Shown here: positions 36,355 through 45,223 of the stretch, in pieces | Numbering within the stretch: the stretch's first letter is position 1 | Layout: every line of letters begins with the position of its first letter | Assembly (NCBI GenBank): GCA_963747535.1 | Contig: CAVVFX010000017.1 | Span: 682,001-746,000, forward strand | Direction of reading: 5' to 3' | Length of the DNA: 64,000 nt | Origin: CAVVFX01 sp963747535 | GTDB lineage: Bacteria > Acidobacteriota > Terriglobia > Bryobacterales > Bryobacteraceae | The notes under the pieces: generated by a model | Database searches by the model: none | What the model was told of the DNA's origin: nothing | What the model saw: the letters and a program-made list of their open reading frames with translations, nothing else | Program-made: the position numbers and the translations under genes

Positions 36355-37401
36355 TTAGTGAAGATATTTCCGCAAAAAAGGCCAAGCCACATCGCCGCGA
36401 AATTCGTGCACGCCCTCGAAGGCCTCAAAATCGAAATCGCCAGCATGCGAACCGGCGTAGAAGACTCGAGACTTCTCCACTGCCCGCCGGACATCTTCGA
36501 TGGGGAAACCTTTGTCGTTGATTCCGTCCTGCACCTGCAACGGTCGCGGCGAAATCAGGCGCACCAGTTCGACGCTGCTGAGATCGTTCGGCCGGCCCGC
36601 GGGCTTTTCGGTACGAGCGGCGCCAGTCGGCTCCCGATCGCGAAAAGAACACGAAGCGATCGCCACTTTGATCCGGGGGTCGAGTGCCGTGGTGTAGAGG
36701 GTATAGAAGCCGCCGTACGAAAGTCCGATCATCGCCACGCGGCTCGCGTCGACTTCCGGCCGTTTCAGAACCACGTCGAGCGCCCGGCTGATCTTATAGG
36801 CTTCCACGCCCATAAGCGTAGTGCCGCGGGCACGCAGTTCATCGTCGAGTAATCCGCGCACGTCCTCCGGAATCGGTGTGCCATGGTCCCGGTCGTGATA
36901 GGGGTACATGATGGTCAGCGGAGCGAAGACGACATATCCTTCCGCGGACGCGCCTCGCACCAGATCGTGGTAGTTGCTGCCGCCGTGGAACGTCGCCATT
37001 TCCGGAGTGCCTCCGCCGCCGTGCTGCGAAATCACCAGCGGCGCCGGTAACTTCACATTTTTCGGAACGATGTACAGACCGTAGGTCTCCATTTGCGAAG
37101 TCACGCGGATGAAAGTGCGATAGTAGATCGCGGCGCTGTCTTCGGCGACTTTGTCGAAGTGTCCGGCCGGTGTTGCGAGGAATCCCGGCGCCGGATAACC
37201 GATCGATTCGGCAAAGCTCCCTACCGGCTGCCAGGCCGGCTTTTTCGGAAGAGCCTCGGCATAGGCCTGCATCTGCTTCCACTGCTCGACCCGGATGCCC
37301 GCTGAAGCGAGCAAATCTTCTTCGTACAGCGGCACCTGTGCCGCAACGGTGCAGGCGAGAATCGCCCCCAGCCGGACGGAGAGAGAAAGTGCCGAGCCCA
37401 T
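36355..37401 (-). CDS. secreted alpha/beta hydrolase (dienelactone/acetylxylan-esterase-like)
   Basis: The 348-residue protein has a signal-like start (LSVRLGAILACTVAAQV). The hydrolase core shows the oxyanion region PLVISQHGGGG, the nucleophile elbow GLSYGG (Ser between Leu and Tyr), a downstream acidic position around VQDGINDKGFPIEDVRR, and a terminal histidine in FEGVHEF. This fits a Ser-Asp-His triad of the dienelactone hydrolase/acetylxylan esterase clan. It probably cleaves an ester in plant or microbial polysaccharide; the exact substrate is not readable. Its start is only 9 bases after the rpsT stop on the same strand, so it may be cotranscribed with a ribosomal protein gene, which is unusual. 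Confidence 0.82.
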   Translation of the reverse strand: MGSALSLSVRLGAILACTVAAQVPLYEEDLLASAGIRVEQWKQMQAYAEALPKKPAWQPVGSFAESIGYPAPGFLATPAGHFDKVAEDSAAIYYRTFIRVTSQMETYGLYIVPKNVKLPAPLVISQHGGGGTPEMATFHGGSNYHDLVRGASAEGYVVFAPLTIMYPYHDRDHGTPIPEDVRGLLDDELRARGTTLMGVEAYKISRALDVVLKRPEVDASRVAMIGLSYGGFYTLYTTALDPRIKVAIASCSFRDREPTGAARTEKPAGRPNDLSSVELVRLISPRPLQVQDGINDKGFPIEDVRRAVEKSRVFYAGSHAGDFDFEAFEGVHEFRGDVAWPFLRKYLH

Positions 37402-37410
37402 CGCGGGCGT

Positions 37411-37680
37411 TTATGCCGTCTGGAGAGCTTTGACGCGCGCGTGGAGGCGGGACTTGTAGCGCGCGGCGGAGTTCTTCTTGATGATCCCGATGCGGGCGGA
37501 ACGGTCGATCACGGAGAAGGTCTTGGACAGCGCGTCGGCGGTGACCTTCTGTTCCTTCCCGGTCAGGGCCTTGCGCATGGCGCGGATCTGGCGGCGCAAA
37601 CGAGTCTTCGCCTCGCGATTGAATTCGGTGCGGCGCGTTTCGGTGCGGACCCGCTTCAGTGCTGAAAAATGATTAGCCAT
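37411..37680 (-). CDS. rpsT: 30S ribosomal protein S20
   Basis: This 89-residue, highly basic, helical protein has the expected length for S20. It begins MANHFSALKRVRTETRRTEF, carries RSRLR-like basic helices (AKTRLRRQIRAMRKAL), and ends with the conserved KNSAARYKSRLHARVKAL, where the family typically has 'IHKNAAARKKSRLxxxxxxL'. S20 binds 16S rRNA early in small-subunit assembly. It is followed by the esterase-like gene after 9 bases. A GGAAT/AAGG element lies upstream but at a long distance from the ATG. Confidence 0.96.
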   Translation of the reverse strand: MANHFSALKRVRTETRRTEFNREAKTRLRRQIRAMRKALTGKEQKVTADALSKTFSVIDRSARIGIIKKNSAARYKSRLHARVKALQTA

Positions 37681-37780
37681 TAACTTACTAACGTGATTCC
37701 TTGCAAAGATTTAGATATTTAAGAGTACCACAAACTCCAGAACCCGGCTGAGCCCGTGGCAAAGTGCAGGTTGTCGCTTT

Positions 37781-37812
37781 TCTTGCGTTATCTGCGTTGA
37801 TCTGCGTTCATC
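37781..37812 (+). repeat. short 10-bp tandem repeat (tctgcgttga)
   Basis: Three near-identical decamers in a row (tcttgcgtta, tctgcgttga, tctgcgttca) lie in the 165-bp gap between rpsT and the DUF4230 gene. This type of decamer array is common between genes; no function is evident. Confidence 0.65.
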
Positions 37813-37845
37813 CCTGCTATTTTTCTGTGCCTTGGGGTTGCGAAC

Positions 37846-38433
37846 CTAGGTTGCCGTCCAAACCTCGACCGTGTCGCCCATCGCACCGGCCAGGTCGCGA
37901 ATCGCGTCGCGGGCCCGCGATTCCGCGTCGTGCAGGATGCCCATATCGAGAGCGGCTTTCCGAATATCCTCGATGGCGGACAGCCGGGCCTGGTGCTCCA
38001 GGTTGGGGTCGGGTGACACCCACGGCGTCCACCAGGTAATGCGCCGGTCCCAGACCTTGGTGTTCTTCTCATCCAGGTAAACGTCGAAAAGCTCCGCGTG
38101 CGGTAGACGGATCTTGATCTTCTTCCCGCTGACCTGCACATCGTATTGCGTGACTGCCGACAGGTCCACGCCGGCTTGCGCGCGCCCTTGCACCATGAGC
38201 AGCAGCGATTCTTCGCCCAACGGCTGGTGCGCCTCGGTGATCCCGACGACTTTCTGTACCACGTACTGCACCGCCACCAACTCCTTCAATCCGCGAACCT
38301 GGTTCACTACAGCCGGTGGATCGACCGGTCTCAACCAGGTCCCGCCGGGCGCGTACACCCTGGCGTAAACGATCAACCCGATGATCAGGAAAACCAGCGA
38401 GAAGGTCGAGATGAAAGCAATCATCTTCGCCAT
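37846..38433 (-). CDS. DUF4230-family membrane-anchored protein
   Basis: The 195-residue protein has one N-terminal membrane helix (FISTFSLVFLIIGLIVYARVY) and a soluble domain that matches DUF4230 in layout. It starts with LRPVDPPAVVNQVRGLKELVAVQYVVQKVV, continues with a strand-rich region (GVDLSAVTQYDVQVSGKKIKI, then LPHAELFDVYLDE), and ends with a long amphipathic helix (ARLSAIEDIRKAALDMG). The function of DUF4230 is unknown. Its start follows the stop of the upstream 93-residue gene directly with no intervening base, so the two are one transcript. Confidence 0.82.
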   Translation of the reverse strand: MAKMIAFISTFSLVFLIIGLIVYARVYAPGGTWLRPVDPPAVVNQVRGLKELVAVQYVVQKVVGITEAHQPLGEESLLLMVQGRAQAGVDLSAVTQYDVQVSGKKIKIRLPHAELFDVYLDEKNTKVWDRRITWWTPWVSPDPNLEHQARLSAIEDIRKAALDMGILHDAESRARDAIRDLAGAMGDTVEVWTAT

Positions 38434-38715
38434 TTAGTTCGCTGCCGCCTCATCGGGTGACGGTGCTACCGGCTCGTAGCCGTGCTGCGCCAGCAGGCTT
38501 CGAGCGCGCGTTTCGGCCTCGAGACGCACGTAGAAAAAAACTCCCACGCGTTCGGTCTGAAAAACGTAGCCGCCGCGATAATGATCGGTTTCCACGCCGT
38601 AATCCACCTCGTTCTCGCTGAGCAGGATCTCGACGGCCAGCGATTCCTTCAGCTTTTTCGCGATATAGATCAGACGAGGATCATGGTCGTCGAAGAAGGA
38701 TGGGTCCTGGCGCAT
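38434..38715 (-). CDS. hypothetical protein, DUF2007-like
   Basis: From the ATG at 38715 the protein has 93 residues. Its core (SLAVEILLSENEVDYGVETD, then RARSLLAQHGYEP) has the alternating strand-helix pattern with an 'ILLSENEV' start and a C-terminal helix, like DUF2007 'putative signal-transducing' domains. The match is weak and by eye only. The frame is open further upstream to 38820, but that part overlaps the glycoside hydrolase gene and looks like a shadow. It is coupled to the DUF4230 gene. Confidence 0.6.
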   Translation of the reverse strand: MRQDPSFFDDHDPRLIYIAKKLKESLAVEILLSENEVDYGVETDHYRGGYVFQTERVGVFFYVRLEAETRARSLLAQHGYEPVAPSPDEAAAN

Positions 38716-38771
38716 GGGGAACTTGCTACTCCTATTATGCGGGATCGATCCCGAGGCGAATGCGCACCTCT

Positions 38772-41288
38772 CTATCGCGCGATGACCGTCTGATTCAGCG
38801 TGGGAGCAGTTGCCGGCCACACCAGTTTCTTCCCGTCCGCCGTGACAGTCTGAATGTAGTACTCGACGTCCGCGTTGAGCGCCGGCAGCGTCACGCTATA
38901 AACGGCCCGGTTCAGGTGTCCGGCATTCACCTCGTGAAAAGTTCCTGTCCCGAGTGGACGCCAGTATAACGAAACGCTCCTCGCAGGACGGTTGTCGAGC
39001 GCGATTAGCTTCAGCGCGACGGCTTCGCCCTTCGTCGCCAGCGTACGAACGGTGGGTACGATAATCCGCGCCGGACCGGCATACCCGCGCGACAACTCGA
39101 CGGTGTCCGGTAGCGCCGTGCCCAACGCCTTCGCCAGAAGTTCATCGTCGATTTCGAGAAACTTCAACTTCTTGCGGTTGTGCTGTTCCAGGTTCGCCAG
39201 CGTGCCGAGTTCGCCCGGCGTATCGGTAGCCGCCACCTGCAGCGACACCATCTGCTCCCACACCCGCGCCAGTTCGATACGCCCGGGCAGAGCCTTAACG
39301 GCAAGCTCTTTTTGTTTCGCCGGATCTTTCTCACGCTTGATCGCCGCCGCAGCCTGATCGAGTTGGCCCCTCAGGCAGCCCGCGTGAGCCAGCGTGGCCA
39401 TATAGCGGTACGTGTTCAGCCAATAATCGAACCGTTCCAGATTGCCCGCGCCTTGCACTTTGTTGCGCAGCGCGGCGAGATCGTCAACGAACTGATATCG
39501 GACTTTCACTTCCGTCCACGGAGTCTTCTCCGCCTTAATACCACCCGGACCTCCCAGCCAGGTGGCCGGCTCCGGCAGATTGACACCGTCGATACTTTCG
39601 AGAATCCTGCCGGCCGGCTCAGCCACCCGATCCCCGAAGCTGGCTCGCGCGAAATCGACGTAGAAGTCCTCCACCGGCATCGTTCGCCCGCGCTGCGGAT
39701 TGTCATGCTGATTCGCGCCCGTGAGCGTGGCAGGAATCTGCACCGTGGGACGAGACTCGAAATCCGCCGGTACCCACCCCTGGTCCCATCCCGCCGCGGC
39801 TAGCGCCGAGAGATTCGGCGCCAGGATCTTGGTACGCCAGTGAATGCCCAGCAATCCGGTGCAGCCGAGTCTTCGCGCGTCCGCCGCGTCATAGCGCATC
39901 CGGCCGGCCCAGGGCTGCGGCGCCGTCAGGTCCGGATCGTTCTCCAGCCACGGGATTACCCATTTAGGCCGCCCCTCAATGCTCGCAAAGCCAGGCTCAT
40001 CCGGCGCGTGACCGACCTGACGGTTGATCGTGCTCATCGGACACTCTTTCGGCAGGAACCTGTCGAGCGCGGCGCGGTCGTTCTGGGGGCCCAATACCCA
40101 ACCCGACGTCACCAGCGTAAAGGGCTTGCCGATGGCGCTCAGTGCATCGAGCGCTGCCTGAATATCCTGCGTGGTCGCTTCGAATTGGCCTTGCTTGTCG
40201 CCTCCCCAGGTCCAATCTTCGGGCGTCCAGAGCCAGTAATAGTCCACCCGATACAGCGCGGCAATCCGGCGGAACATCCCTTCGTACAACGCGCGCACGA
40301 CCGCGGGATCCTTGGGATCCTTGCCCTGTGCCGCCAGCCTCTCCTGTACCAGCTTCGGAATCCGGAGCGGAGTCTCGGTACCGATGCACGTTTTCACGCC
40401 GAGGGATTTCGCAGCCGAGAAAGCCGCGTGCAACATTGCACCCGTGTGATCGAACAGGCGGTTGCACTCTTCCGGCGTCTTCGGTAGTTCAGACCCGTAG
40501 TGGTCTTTTTCAAACAGCAGGCTGGCGCCGCCGATGAAGTCGGACGTGTTCATGGCGGCGTATCCCCACGTGCCGTCGCGCTCCGTATTGGCCCATTGCG
40601 CCGGATAGCTGAACCTGACTTTACCGCTCGAGTCCGCATCGGCCGGCTGCCCGATCCACACGCCTGGTTCGGGACCCACGCCGCCCTCGGGATAGTTGTG
40701 CAACCCGATGAAGTTCATCCGCATCTTCGGCAGTTGCGCGATGAACGCCAGGTAGTCGTCCTGATTCCACCAGTCCGGACCTTCGGGGAAATCGTGGAAC
40801 GGCTGGATGCCCCGGATGCTGAACAGGGGGCGGCCCGTCTCTTCAAACTGCGGAACGGCCGCATCGATTCTGACATCCGGCACGACATCGCCATGCAGAT
40901 AGAAGCGTACTCCCAGCTTCTCCGCGAACCGGTAAGCGCCGTACAGGGTGCCTGCGTCGTCCCCTCCCACGATCCAGGCAGCGCGGCCGTTGCTCTTGAG
41001 AAAATGCTCCTCGCGACCGAGCTCTGGCTTGCCGGCGCCGGCTGCAACGGCCCTATCCTGCCGGGCCACGACGATCGTGTCGCCGGCGGGCAGTCGATCG
41101 CCCGTCTCGATCGAAAGCAGCGTACCGGTGCGAACGTAAAAGTATCGCCGCACCTCTCGCGCCGCCAGCACCTCCATACTCGAAGCGTTCCTGGGAGACA
41201 CAATCGTAGTCTTCGCCAATGAGATAGCTGAAGCCGTAAAAAGCTGTATCAGAAGCAGGCCTGCCGTCAGCCTCGACAAGCCGCCCAT
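38772..41288 (-). CDS. secreted glycoside hydrolase, GH67-like N-terminal domain
   Basis: The 838-residue protein has a signal peptide (LTAGLLLIQLFTASAISLA). The next about 120 residues match the alpha-glucuronidase/GH20-type N-terminal fold: AAREVRRYFYVRTGTLLSIE, then GGDDAGTLYGAYRFAEKLGVRFY, the 'TLYGAYxFLExxGVR' signature. A large TIM-barrel region follows, with MRMNFIGLHNYPEG and WLWTPEDWTWGG in positions where related families carry catalytic acids. A beta-sandwich of about 100 residues closes the protein. It is probably an exo-acting enzyme on plant or bacterial glycans; I would not assign a precise specificity. Its ATG overlaps the stop of the upstream TIM-barrel gene (TGATG), so the pair is translationally coupled. 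Confidence 0.78.
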   Translation of the reverse strand: MGGLSRLTAGLLLIQLFTASAISLAKTTIVSPRNASSMEVLAAREVRRYFYVRTGTLLSIETGDRLPAGDTIVVARQDRAVAAGAGKPELGREEHFLKSNGRAAWIVGGDDAGTLYGAYRFAEKLGVRFYLHGDVVPDVRIDAAVPQFEETGRPLFSIRGIQPFHDFPEGPDWWNQDDYLAFIAQLPKMRMNFIGLHNYPEGGVGPEPGVWIGQPADADSSGKVRFSYPAQWANTERDGTWGYAAMNTSDFIGGASLLFEKDHYGSELPKTPEECNRLFDHTGAMLHAAFSAAKSLGVKTCIGTETPLRIPKLVQERLAAQGKDPKDPAVVRALYEGMFRRIAALYRVDYYWLWTPEDWTWGGDKQGQFEATTQDIQAALDALSAIGKPFTLVTSGWVLGPQNDRAALDRFLPKECPMSTINRQVGHAPDEPGFASIEGRPKWVIPWLENDPDLTAPQPWAGRMRYDAADARRLGCTGLLGIHWRTKILAPNLSALAAAGWDQGWVPADFESRPTVQIPATLTGANQHDNPQRGRTMPVEDFYVDFARASFGDRVAEPAGRILESIDGVNLPEPATWLGGPGGIKAEKTPWTEVKVRYQFVDDLAALRNKVQGAGNLERFDYWLNTYRYMATLAHAGCLRGQLDQAAAAIKREKDPAKQKELAVKALPGRIELARVWEQMVSLQVAATDTPGELGTLANLEQHNRKKLKFLEIDDELLAKALGTALPDTVELSRGYAGPARIIVPTVRTLATKGEAVALKLIALDNRPARSVSLYWRPLGTGTFHEVNAGHLNRAVYSVTLPALNADVEYYIQTVTADGKKLVWPATAPTLNQTVIAR

Positions 41289-42082
41289 CAGAACCCCCGC
41301 CAGGCTGTCATCGATCGCTTAAGATTCTCCGCACGATCCCCCTTGAGGTTGTGGCACTGCAACCCGATCGGACCCTGATACCCCATCGACTTTACCGTTT
41401 GCACAAACCCCCGCACATCGAACGCTCCGCGATCCAGAGTCTGAATCAGCCGGTCCCAATCGCCCTCGTGATCCGCGCCATTGATCAGGATCAGCAGCGT
41501 GTGAGGCAACGCCTCCTTCAGCCTCGCGGTCATATTCGCTTCATCCCCGCTTCTCAGCCAGTGGCACAGGTTGAACACGATTCCGACATTGGGCCGGCCC
41601 ACTTTCTGGCGCACACGCAGCGCATCCTCGATTCGCGCGACATACATTCCATAGTGTGGATAGAGCGCGACCTTTAAGCCCGACTGCGCCGCCATATCGG
41701 CCACTTCGCGGATGACCGGAACCGCGAGGCCGTCGCCGTCGGCCGCCTTCCCGTTCACCGTAAACGTGATCAGCGCGCCGGTGCCTTTCAGTTGCCGGAT
41801 CGCTTCGGGCAGACCCGGATCATAACCCGGCTTGGCGTCCGAGAGGTTCATGCCCGTATAGAGCCCCAATAGTTTCAACCCTCGCGCGTGATTCGCGGCC
41901 AGCCGCTCCGGGACGTGATCCGTGCCGGCATACAGGATGCCGGCGTAACCCGTCTTACTGGCGAGTTCCGTCTGCTCTTCAATCGACAGCACGCCCCGGC
42001 CGAGGCCGTTGTCGAAGACATAAAGCGGAGTGTCTGCTGCATGCGCCAGCGCGGCCGCGAAAACAATCAGGAGTATCCTCAC
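41288..42082 (-). CDS. periplasmic xylose-isomerase-like TIM-barrel protein
   Basis: From the GTG at 42082 the protein has 264 residues and a signal peptide (VRILLIVFAAALAHAAD). The open frame extends 64 codons further upstream, but that part crosses a dispersed repeat and is not credible. The barrel shows the sugar-isomerase/epimerase order: YAGILYAGTDH, LKVALYPHYGMYV (His), VGIVFNLCHWLRSG (Asn-x-x-His), ILINGADHEGDW, and a terminal GYQGPIGLQCHN. It lies in one operon with the GH67-like protein, so action on a sugar released by that enzyme is a fair guess. Confidence 0.8.
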   Translation of the reverse strand: MRILLIVFAAALAHAADTPLYVFDNGLGRGVLSIEEQTELASKTGYAGILYAGTDHVPERLAANHARGLKLLGLYTGMNLSDAKPGYDPGLPEAIRQLKGTGALITFTVNGKAADGDGLAVPVIREVADMAAQSGLKVALYPHYGMYVARIEDALRVRQKVGRPNVGIVFNLCHWLRSGDEANMTARLKEALPHTLLILINGADHEGDWDRLIQTLDRGAFDVRGFVQTVKSMGYQGPIGLQCHNLKGDRAENLKRSMTAWRGF

Positions 42083-42152
42083 AATAAAACATCGGATTCT
42101 ATCACTTAGTTTTTTGTGGTCCGGAGCACACGTCGGGCGGCTCTGCCCTTTT

Positions 42153-42208
42153 CTTGTACTACTAACAGTCAAAGTCTTCGCGGCCTGCGAAGAATCGTGG
42201 AGTAGGCC
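42153..42208 (+). repeat. copy of the cttgtactactaacagtcaa dispersed repeat
   Basis: Nearly identical to 32304-32358. It contains the hairpin cttcgc-ggcct-gcgaag. The following bases, aggcctttggccttttt (42204-42220), form a small stem with a T-run, like a plus-strand terminator, although neighbouring genes are on the minus strand. Confidence 0.85.
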
Positions 42209-42408
42209 TTTGGCCTTTTTGTGGGGCGGACGCCCACGTCCGCAAGCGACCCCCTGGTCGCCCTTGTCGCGCAAGCGACAGGCTTTGGTGTGCGAAGCGC
42301 CCTGAGACGAAGCCGGAGAAACGAGCTTTCGCCATTACAAAGTGCCCGCTGCTCTCGCAAGAAGTTGAAATTAAAATATCCGAAGTCCAGAGGCGCTTGG
42401 CCTGCCGT

Positions 42409-42453
42409 GGGCAGACCATCGTCCGTTGTGGTCTGCCCGGCTGCGCAGCGGCC
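42409..42453 (+). repeat. GGGCAGACCA hairpin repeat with second small hairpin
   Basis: A perfect 10-bp stem gggcagacca/tggtctgccc (42409-42438) with a 10-base loop is followed at once by a second short stem (ggctgcgcagcggcc). The same composite occurs at 52266-52310. It lies just downstream of the permease gene that ends at 42481 on the minus strand. Confidence 0.88.
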
Positions 42454-42480
42454 ATCCGTGACTTGACCCAAGCCCATCAC

Positions 42481-45219
42481 TCACTCATTGCGGAGCGCCA
42501 CTGCGGGATCGATGCGCGAAGCTCTCTGCGCCGGCAGGTAACCGGCGGCCAAAGCGGCGGCGAGCAGAATACCTGTCGCGGCAGCGATCGCCAGGGGATC
42601 GTTCGGCTTCAAACCAAACAGAAACGCCTCGATGAAGCGCGTAGTCAGGCGCGCGGCGCCGTAGCCCAACAACAAGCCCGCAGTTGAAATTGCCAGTACC
42701 TCGCGCAGCACCATCCAGATGATGCCCTCCCTTTGTGCCCCCAGCGCCATGCGGATACCGATTTCGCCCGTGCGCCTCGCCACCGCGTAAGCCATCGCGC
42801 CATACAGCCCCACGCAGGCGATCAGCAGCGCGAGTGCCGCAAAGCAAGTGCCAAGCTCGGCAAAGGTATGCTCCTGCGAGATCGTCTGGTCCATGACCTG
42901 CGCTTGAGTGGTGATTTCGCCGACCGGGACACTTGAGCTGGCGTCGCGCACGATGCGGCGGATCTGCGCCGCCACGCTCAGCGGCGCCCCCGCCGTACGA
43001 ATTTCGAAGAAGAGCTGGCCAAGCTCCGCCAGGTTATGGGTATAAGGAACATAAACTACCGGCGGGATCTCTTCCTGCAGTGAATTGTAGTGAGCCGCCT
43101 TGGCGACTCCCACGATCTCGAACAACGGGTTGGTGCGCCTGCTGAGCGAAAACTGCCGGCCGACAGGGTTCTCGCGACCGAAAAAAATTGATGCAAATTT
43201 CTGGTTGACCACGGCCACGTTGGGCGATGCCAGATCGGCCCTCGTCAGACTTCGTCCCAGCAGCACGGGAATCTGCATGGTTTCGAGAAAGGCGGGGTCG
43301 ACATTCACAAAATCGGTGGAAGGATCGCCCGGCTGGACCTCCCGGCCGGGGACGAAGACCGACGAATTGTTGACGTGGTGCGCCACCAGCGGATAGGCGG
43401 ACGCGCTGGCTGCCCGCACGCCCGGAATCTCGCGGAAGCGATCCAGCAGGCCCGCGTAGAAACGGGCCAGCCGGGCATCGCGATAACCGGCCTGCCAGCC
43501 GTTGAGCCTGACGAGGAGAATATTCTCGCGGTTGAATCCGACGTCGATTGCGTGCAGGTTCTCGAGCGTACGCACAAACAGGCCCGCGCCGATCACCAGT
43601 AGCAGCGAAACGGCGATCTGCAGCGCAATGAGCACGTGACCGAGCCGCGGACGGAACCGGAATCCGTGCGCACTCGAACCCTGCACGCGATTCTCCTTCA
43701 GCGCCGGCGTGAGATCGACCTTTGTGGCTTGAATCGCGGGAGCCAGGCCAAAAAGCAATCCCGCCACCACCGCGAGGCCGAACGTGAAGCTGAGCACCGG
43801 CCAGTTGAGCGCGGCGCGCAGCGTGAAGTGTTCCTGTCCGTTGGCCAGCAGCCAGGTGATGAATCGGATGCCGGCGAAGGCCACGCCCAAACCGAGCACG
43901 CCGCCGGCCACGGCAAGCAGCACGCTTTCCGTCAGCATCTGCCGCAGGATTCTGCCCCTGCTGGCGCCCAGGCTGAGACGCACTGCGATTTCCCGCCGGC
44001 GCGACGCGGCCCGCGCCAGCAGCAGGTTGGCGAGGTTGGCGCAAGCGATGGCGAGGATCAGCCCCACCATGGTCATCAGCACATAGAGCGGCTTCGAATA
44101 TTGACGGCGCAGGGAATCGAGGCCATACCCGCCGTCTTCGAGCGACAACTCCGGCAGTACCTCAGCGTCTTTGGGTGTGGCCGCGGTGCCGGCGGCAAAG
44201 GCCTGAAACCGCGCGTGCATCGCGGCCTCGGCCCGCTCCATTCCAACACCAGGTTGCAACCGGCCCATCATCTCGATCCAGTAAAAATGGTCATCGAAAA
44301 AGCGCGAACGCTGTTCCTCAGCGGGGTTTGGGGCCAGCCCGGGCATGGCGTGTATGGGCAGAAAAAAGGCGGGGTTCGATTGGGGATCGACGCCGAAGAA
44401 GCCCGAGGCGGCGACACCGGCCACCGTGAAGGGCAGATTGTTGATCAGAATCGATTGCCCCACCACGGCAGGGTTGCCGTTGAAGCGGCGCTGCCAGTAC
44501 GCGTAGCTGAGCGCCACGATTGGCTGAGCGCCCATCCGGTCGTCAGCGTCGACGAACAGGCGCCCGGCAGCGGGAGGAACGCCCAGGCCGCTGAAGTAAT
44601 TGCCGGAGACGTACCCTCCGGAGAGCGCTTCGGCCTGCCCGTTGATGATCACGTTGAAACTCTGCGCATAGGTATAGCCAAACAGGATGGAAAAGATATC
44701 TTTCTCCGCGCACAACCTCTCATAAGCGGCGAAAGGGAAGTTGGGACTGAGCGTTCCGCCCTTGCCCTTGCCCTTGCCATACCCGTGTGCCGTTCCATTG
44801 ATGGCCTTCACCACCGGCGAGCGGCGCGAAGAGTGCCACTCCGCGACCGCCAGTTGCTCCGGATGGGACACCGGCAGCGTGCGCAGCAGGATCGCGTCCA
44901 TGAAGCTGTAAATGGCCGTGTTGGCGCCGATGCCGAGCGCCAGCGACAGCACGGCTGTGGCCGTGAACAGCGGGTTCGCCGCCATGGTGCGCATGGCATA
45001 GCGAACGTCCTGCGCGAATTGTTCGAGAAGTGCAAAGGTCCACATCGAGCGGCTATCCTCCTTGAGTGCTGTGACGTTGCCAAATTGCCTGAGCGCCGCG
45101 GCGCCCGGCTTCCCGCTCTCCTCGAGCAGAGCCAGGTGGTGGCGCATCTCTTCTTCCAACTCGCGCTCGTACTCCGCGCGATGGAACAGAAACCGGATGC
45201 GGCCCAGCAGTTCCCGCAT
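42481..45219 (-). CDS. MacB/FtsX-like ABC permease of the acidobacterial ADOP type
   Basis: The 912-residue protein has the architecture often named ADOP in acidobacteria. A short N-terminal region with an acidic helix (YERELEEEMRHHLALLEESG) is followed by two MacB-type periplasmic core plus FtsX permease units. The first starts at FAQDVRYAMRTMAANPLFTATAVLSLALGIGANTAIYS. The second FtsX unit is at about 410-480 (IACANLANLLLARAASRRREIAVRLSLGASRGRI), and the last closes the protein with RRTGEIGIRMALGAQ. No ATPase is next to it. A PadR-type regulator lies 4 bases upstream. These pairs are multi-copy in Solibacter and are thought to serve antimicrobial or envelope stress export. Confidence 0.9.
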   Translation of the reverse strand: MRELLGRIRFLFHRAEYERELEEEMRHHLALLEESGKPGAAALRQFGNVTALKEDSRSMWTFALLEQFAQDVRYAMRTMAANPLFTATAVLSLALGIGANTAIYSFMDAILLRTLPVSHPEQLAVAEWHSSRRSPVVKAINGTAHGYGKGKGKGGTLSPNFPFAAYERLCAEKDIFSILFGYTYAQSFNVIINGQAEALSGGYVSGNYFSGLGVPPAAGRLFVDADDRMGAQPIVALSYAYWQRRFNGNPAVVGQSILINNLPFTVAGVAASGFFGVDPQSNPAFFLPIHAMPGLAPNPAEEQRSRFFDDHFYWIEMMGRLQPGVGMERAEAAMHARFQAFAAGTAATPKDAEVLPELSLEDGGYGLDSLRRQYSKPLYVLMTMVGLILAIACANLANLLLARAASRRREIAVRLSLGASRGRILRQMLTESVLLAVAGGVLGLGVAFAGIRFITWLLANGQEHFTLRAALNWPVLSFTFGLAVVAGLLFGLAPAIQATKVDLTPALKENRVQGSSAHGFRFRPRLGHVLIALQIAVSLLLVIGAGLFVRTLENLHAIDVGFNRENILLVRLNGWQAGYRDARLARFYAGLLDRFREIPGVRAASASAYPLVAHHVNNSSVFVPGREVQPGDPSTDFVNVDPAFLETMQIPVLLGRSLTRADLASPNVAVVNQKFASIFFGRENPVGRQFSLSRRTNPLFEIVGVAKAAHYNSLQEEIPPVVYVPYTHNLAELGQLFFEIRTAGAPLSVAAQIRRIVRDASSSVPVGEITTQAQVMDQTISQEHTFAELGTCFAALALLIACVGLYGAMAYAVARRTGEIGIRMALGAQREGIIWMVLREVLAISTAGLLLGYGAARLTTRFIEAFLFGLKPNDPLAIAAATGILLAAALAAGYLPAQRASRIDPAVALRNE

Positions 45220-45223
45220 GGCG

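Noticed and set aside
37781..37812. CRISPR-like array
   Set aside because: The decamers are contiguous with no spacers. No repeat-spacer pattern was seen anywhere in the window.
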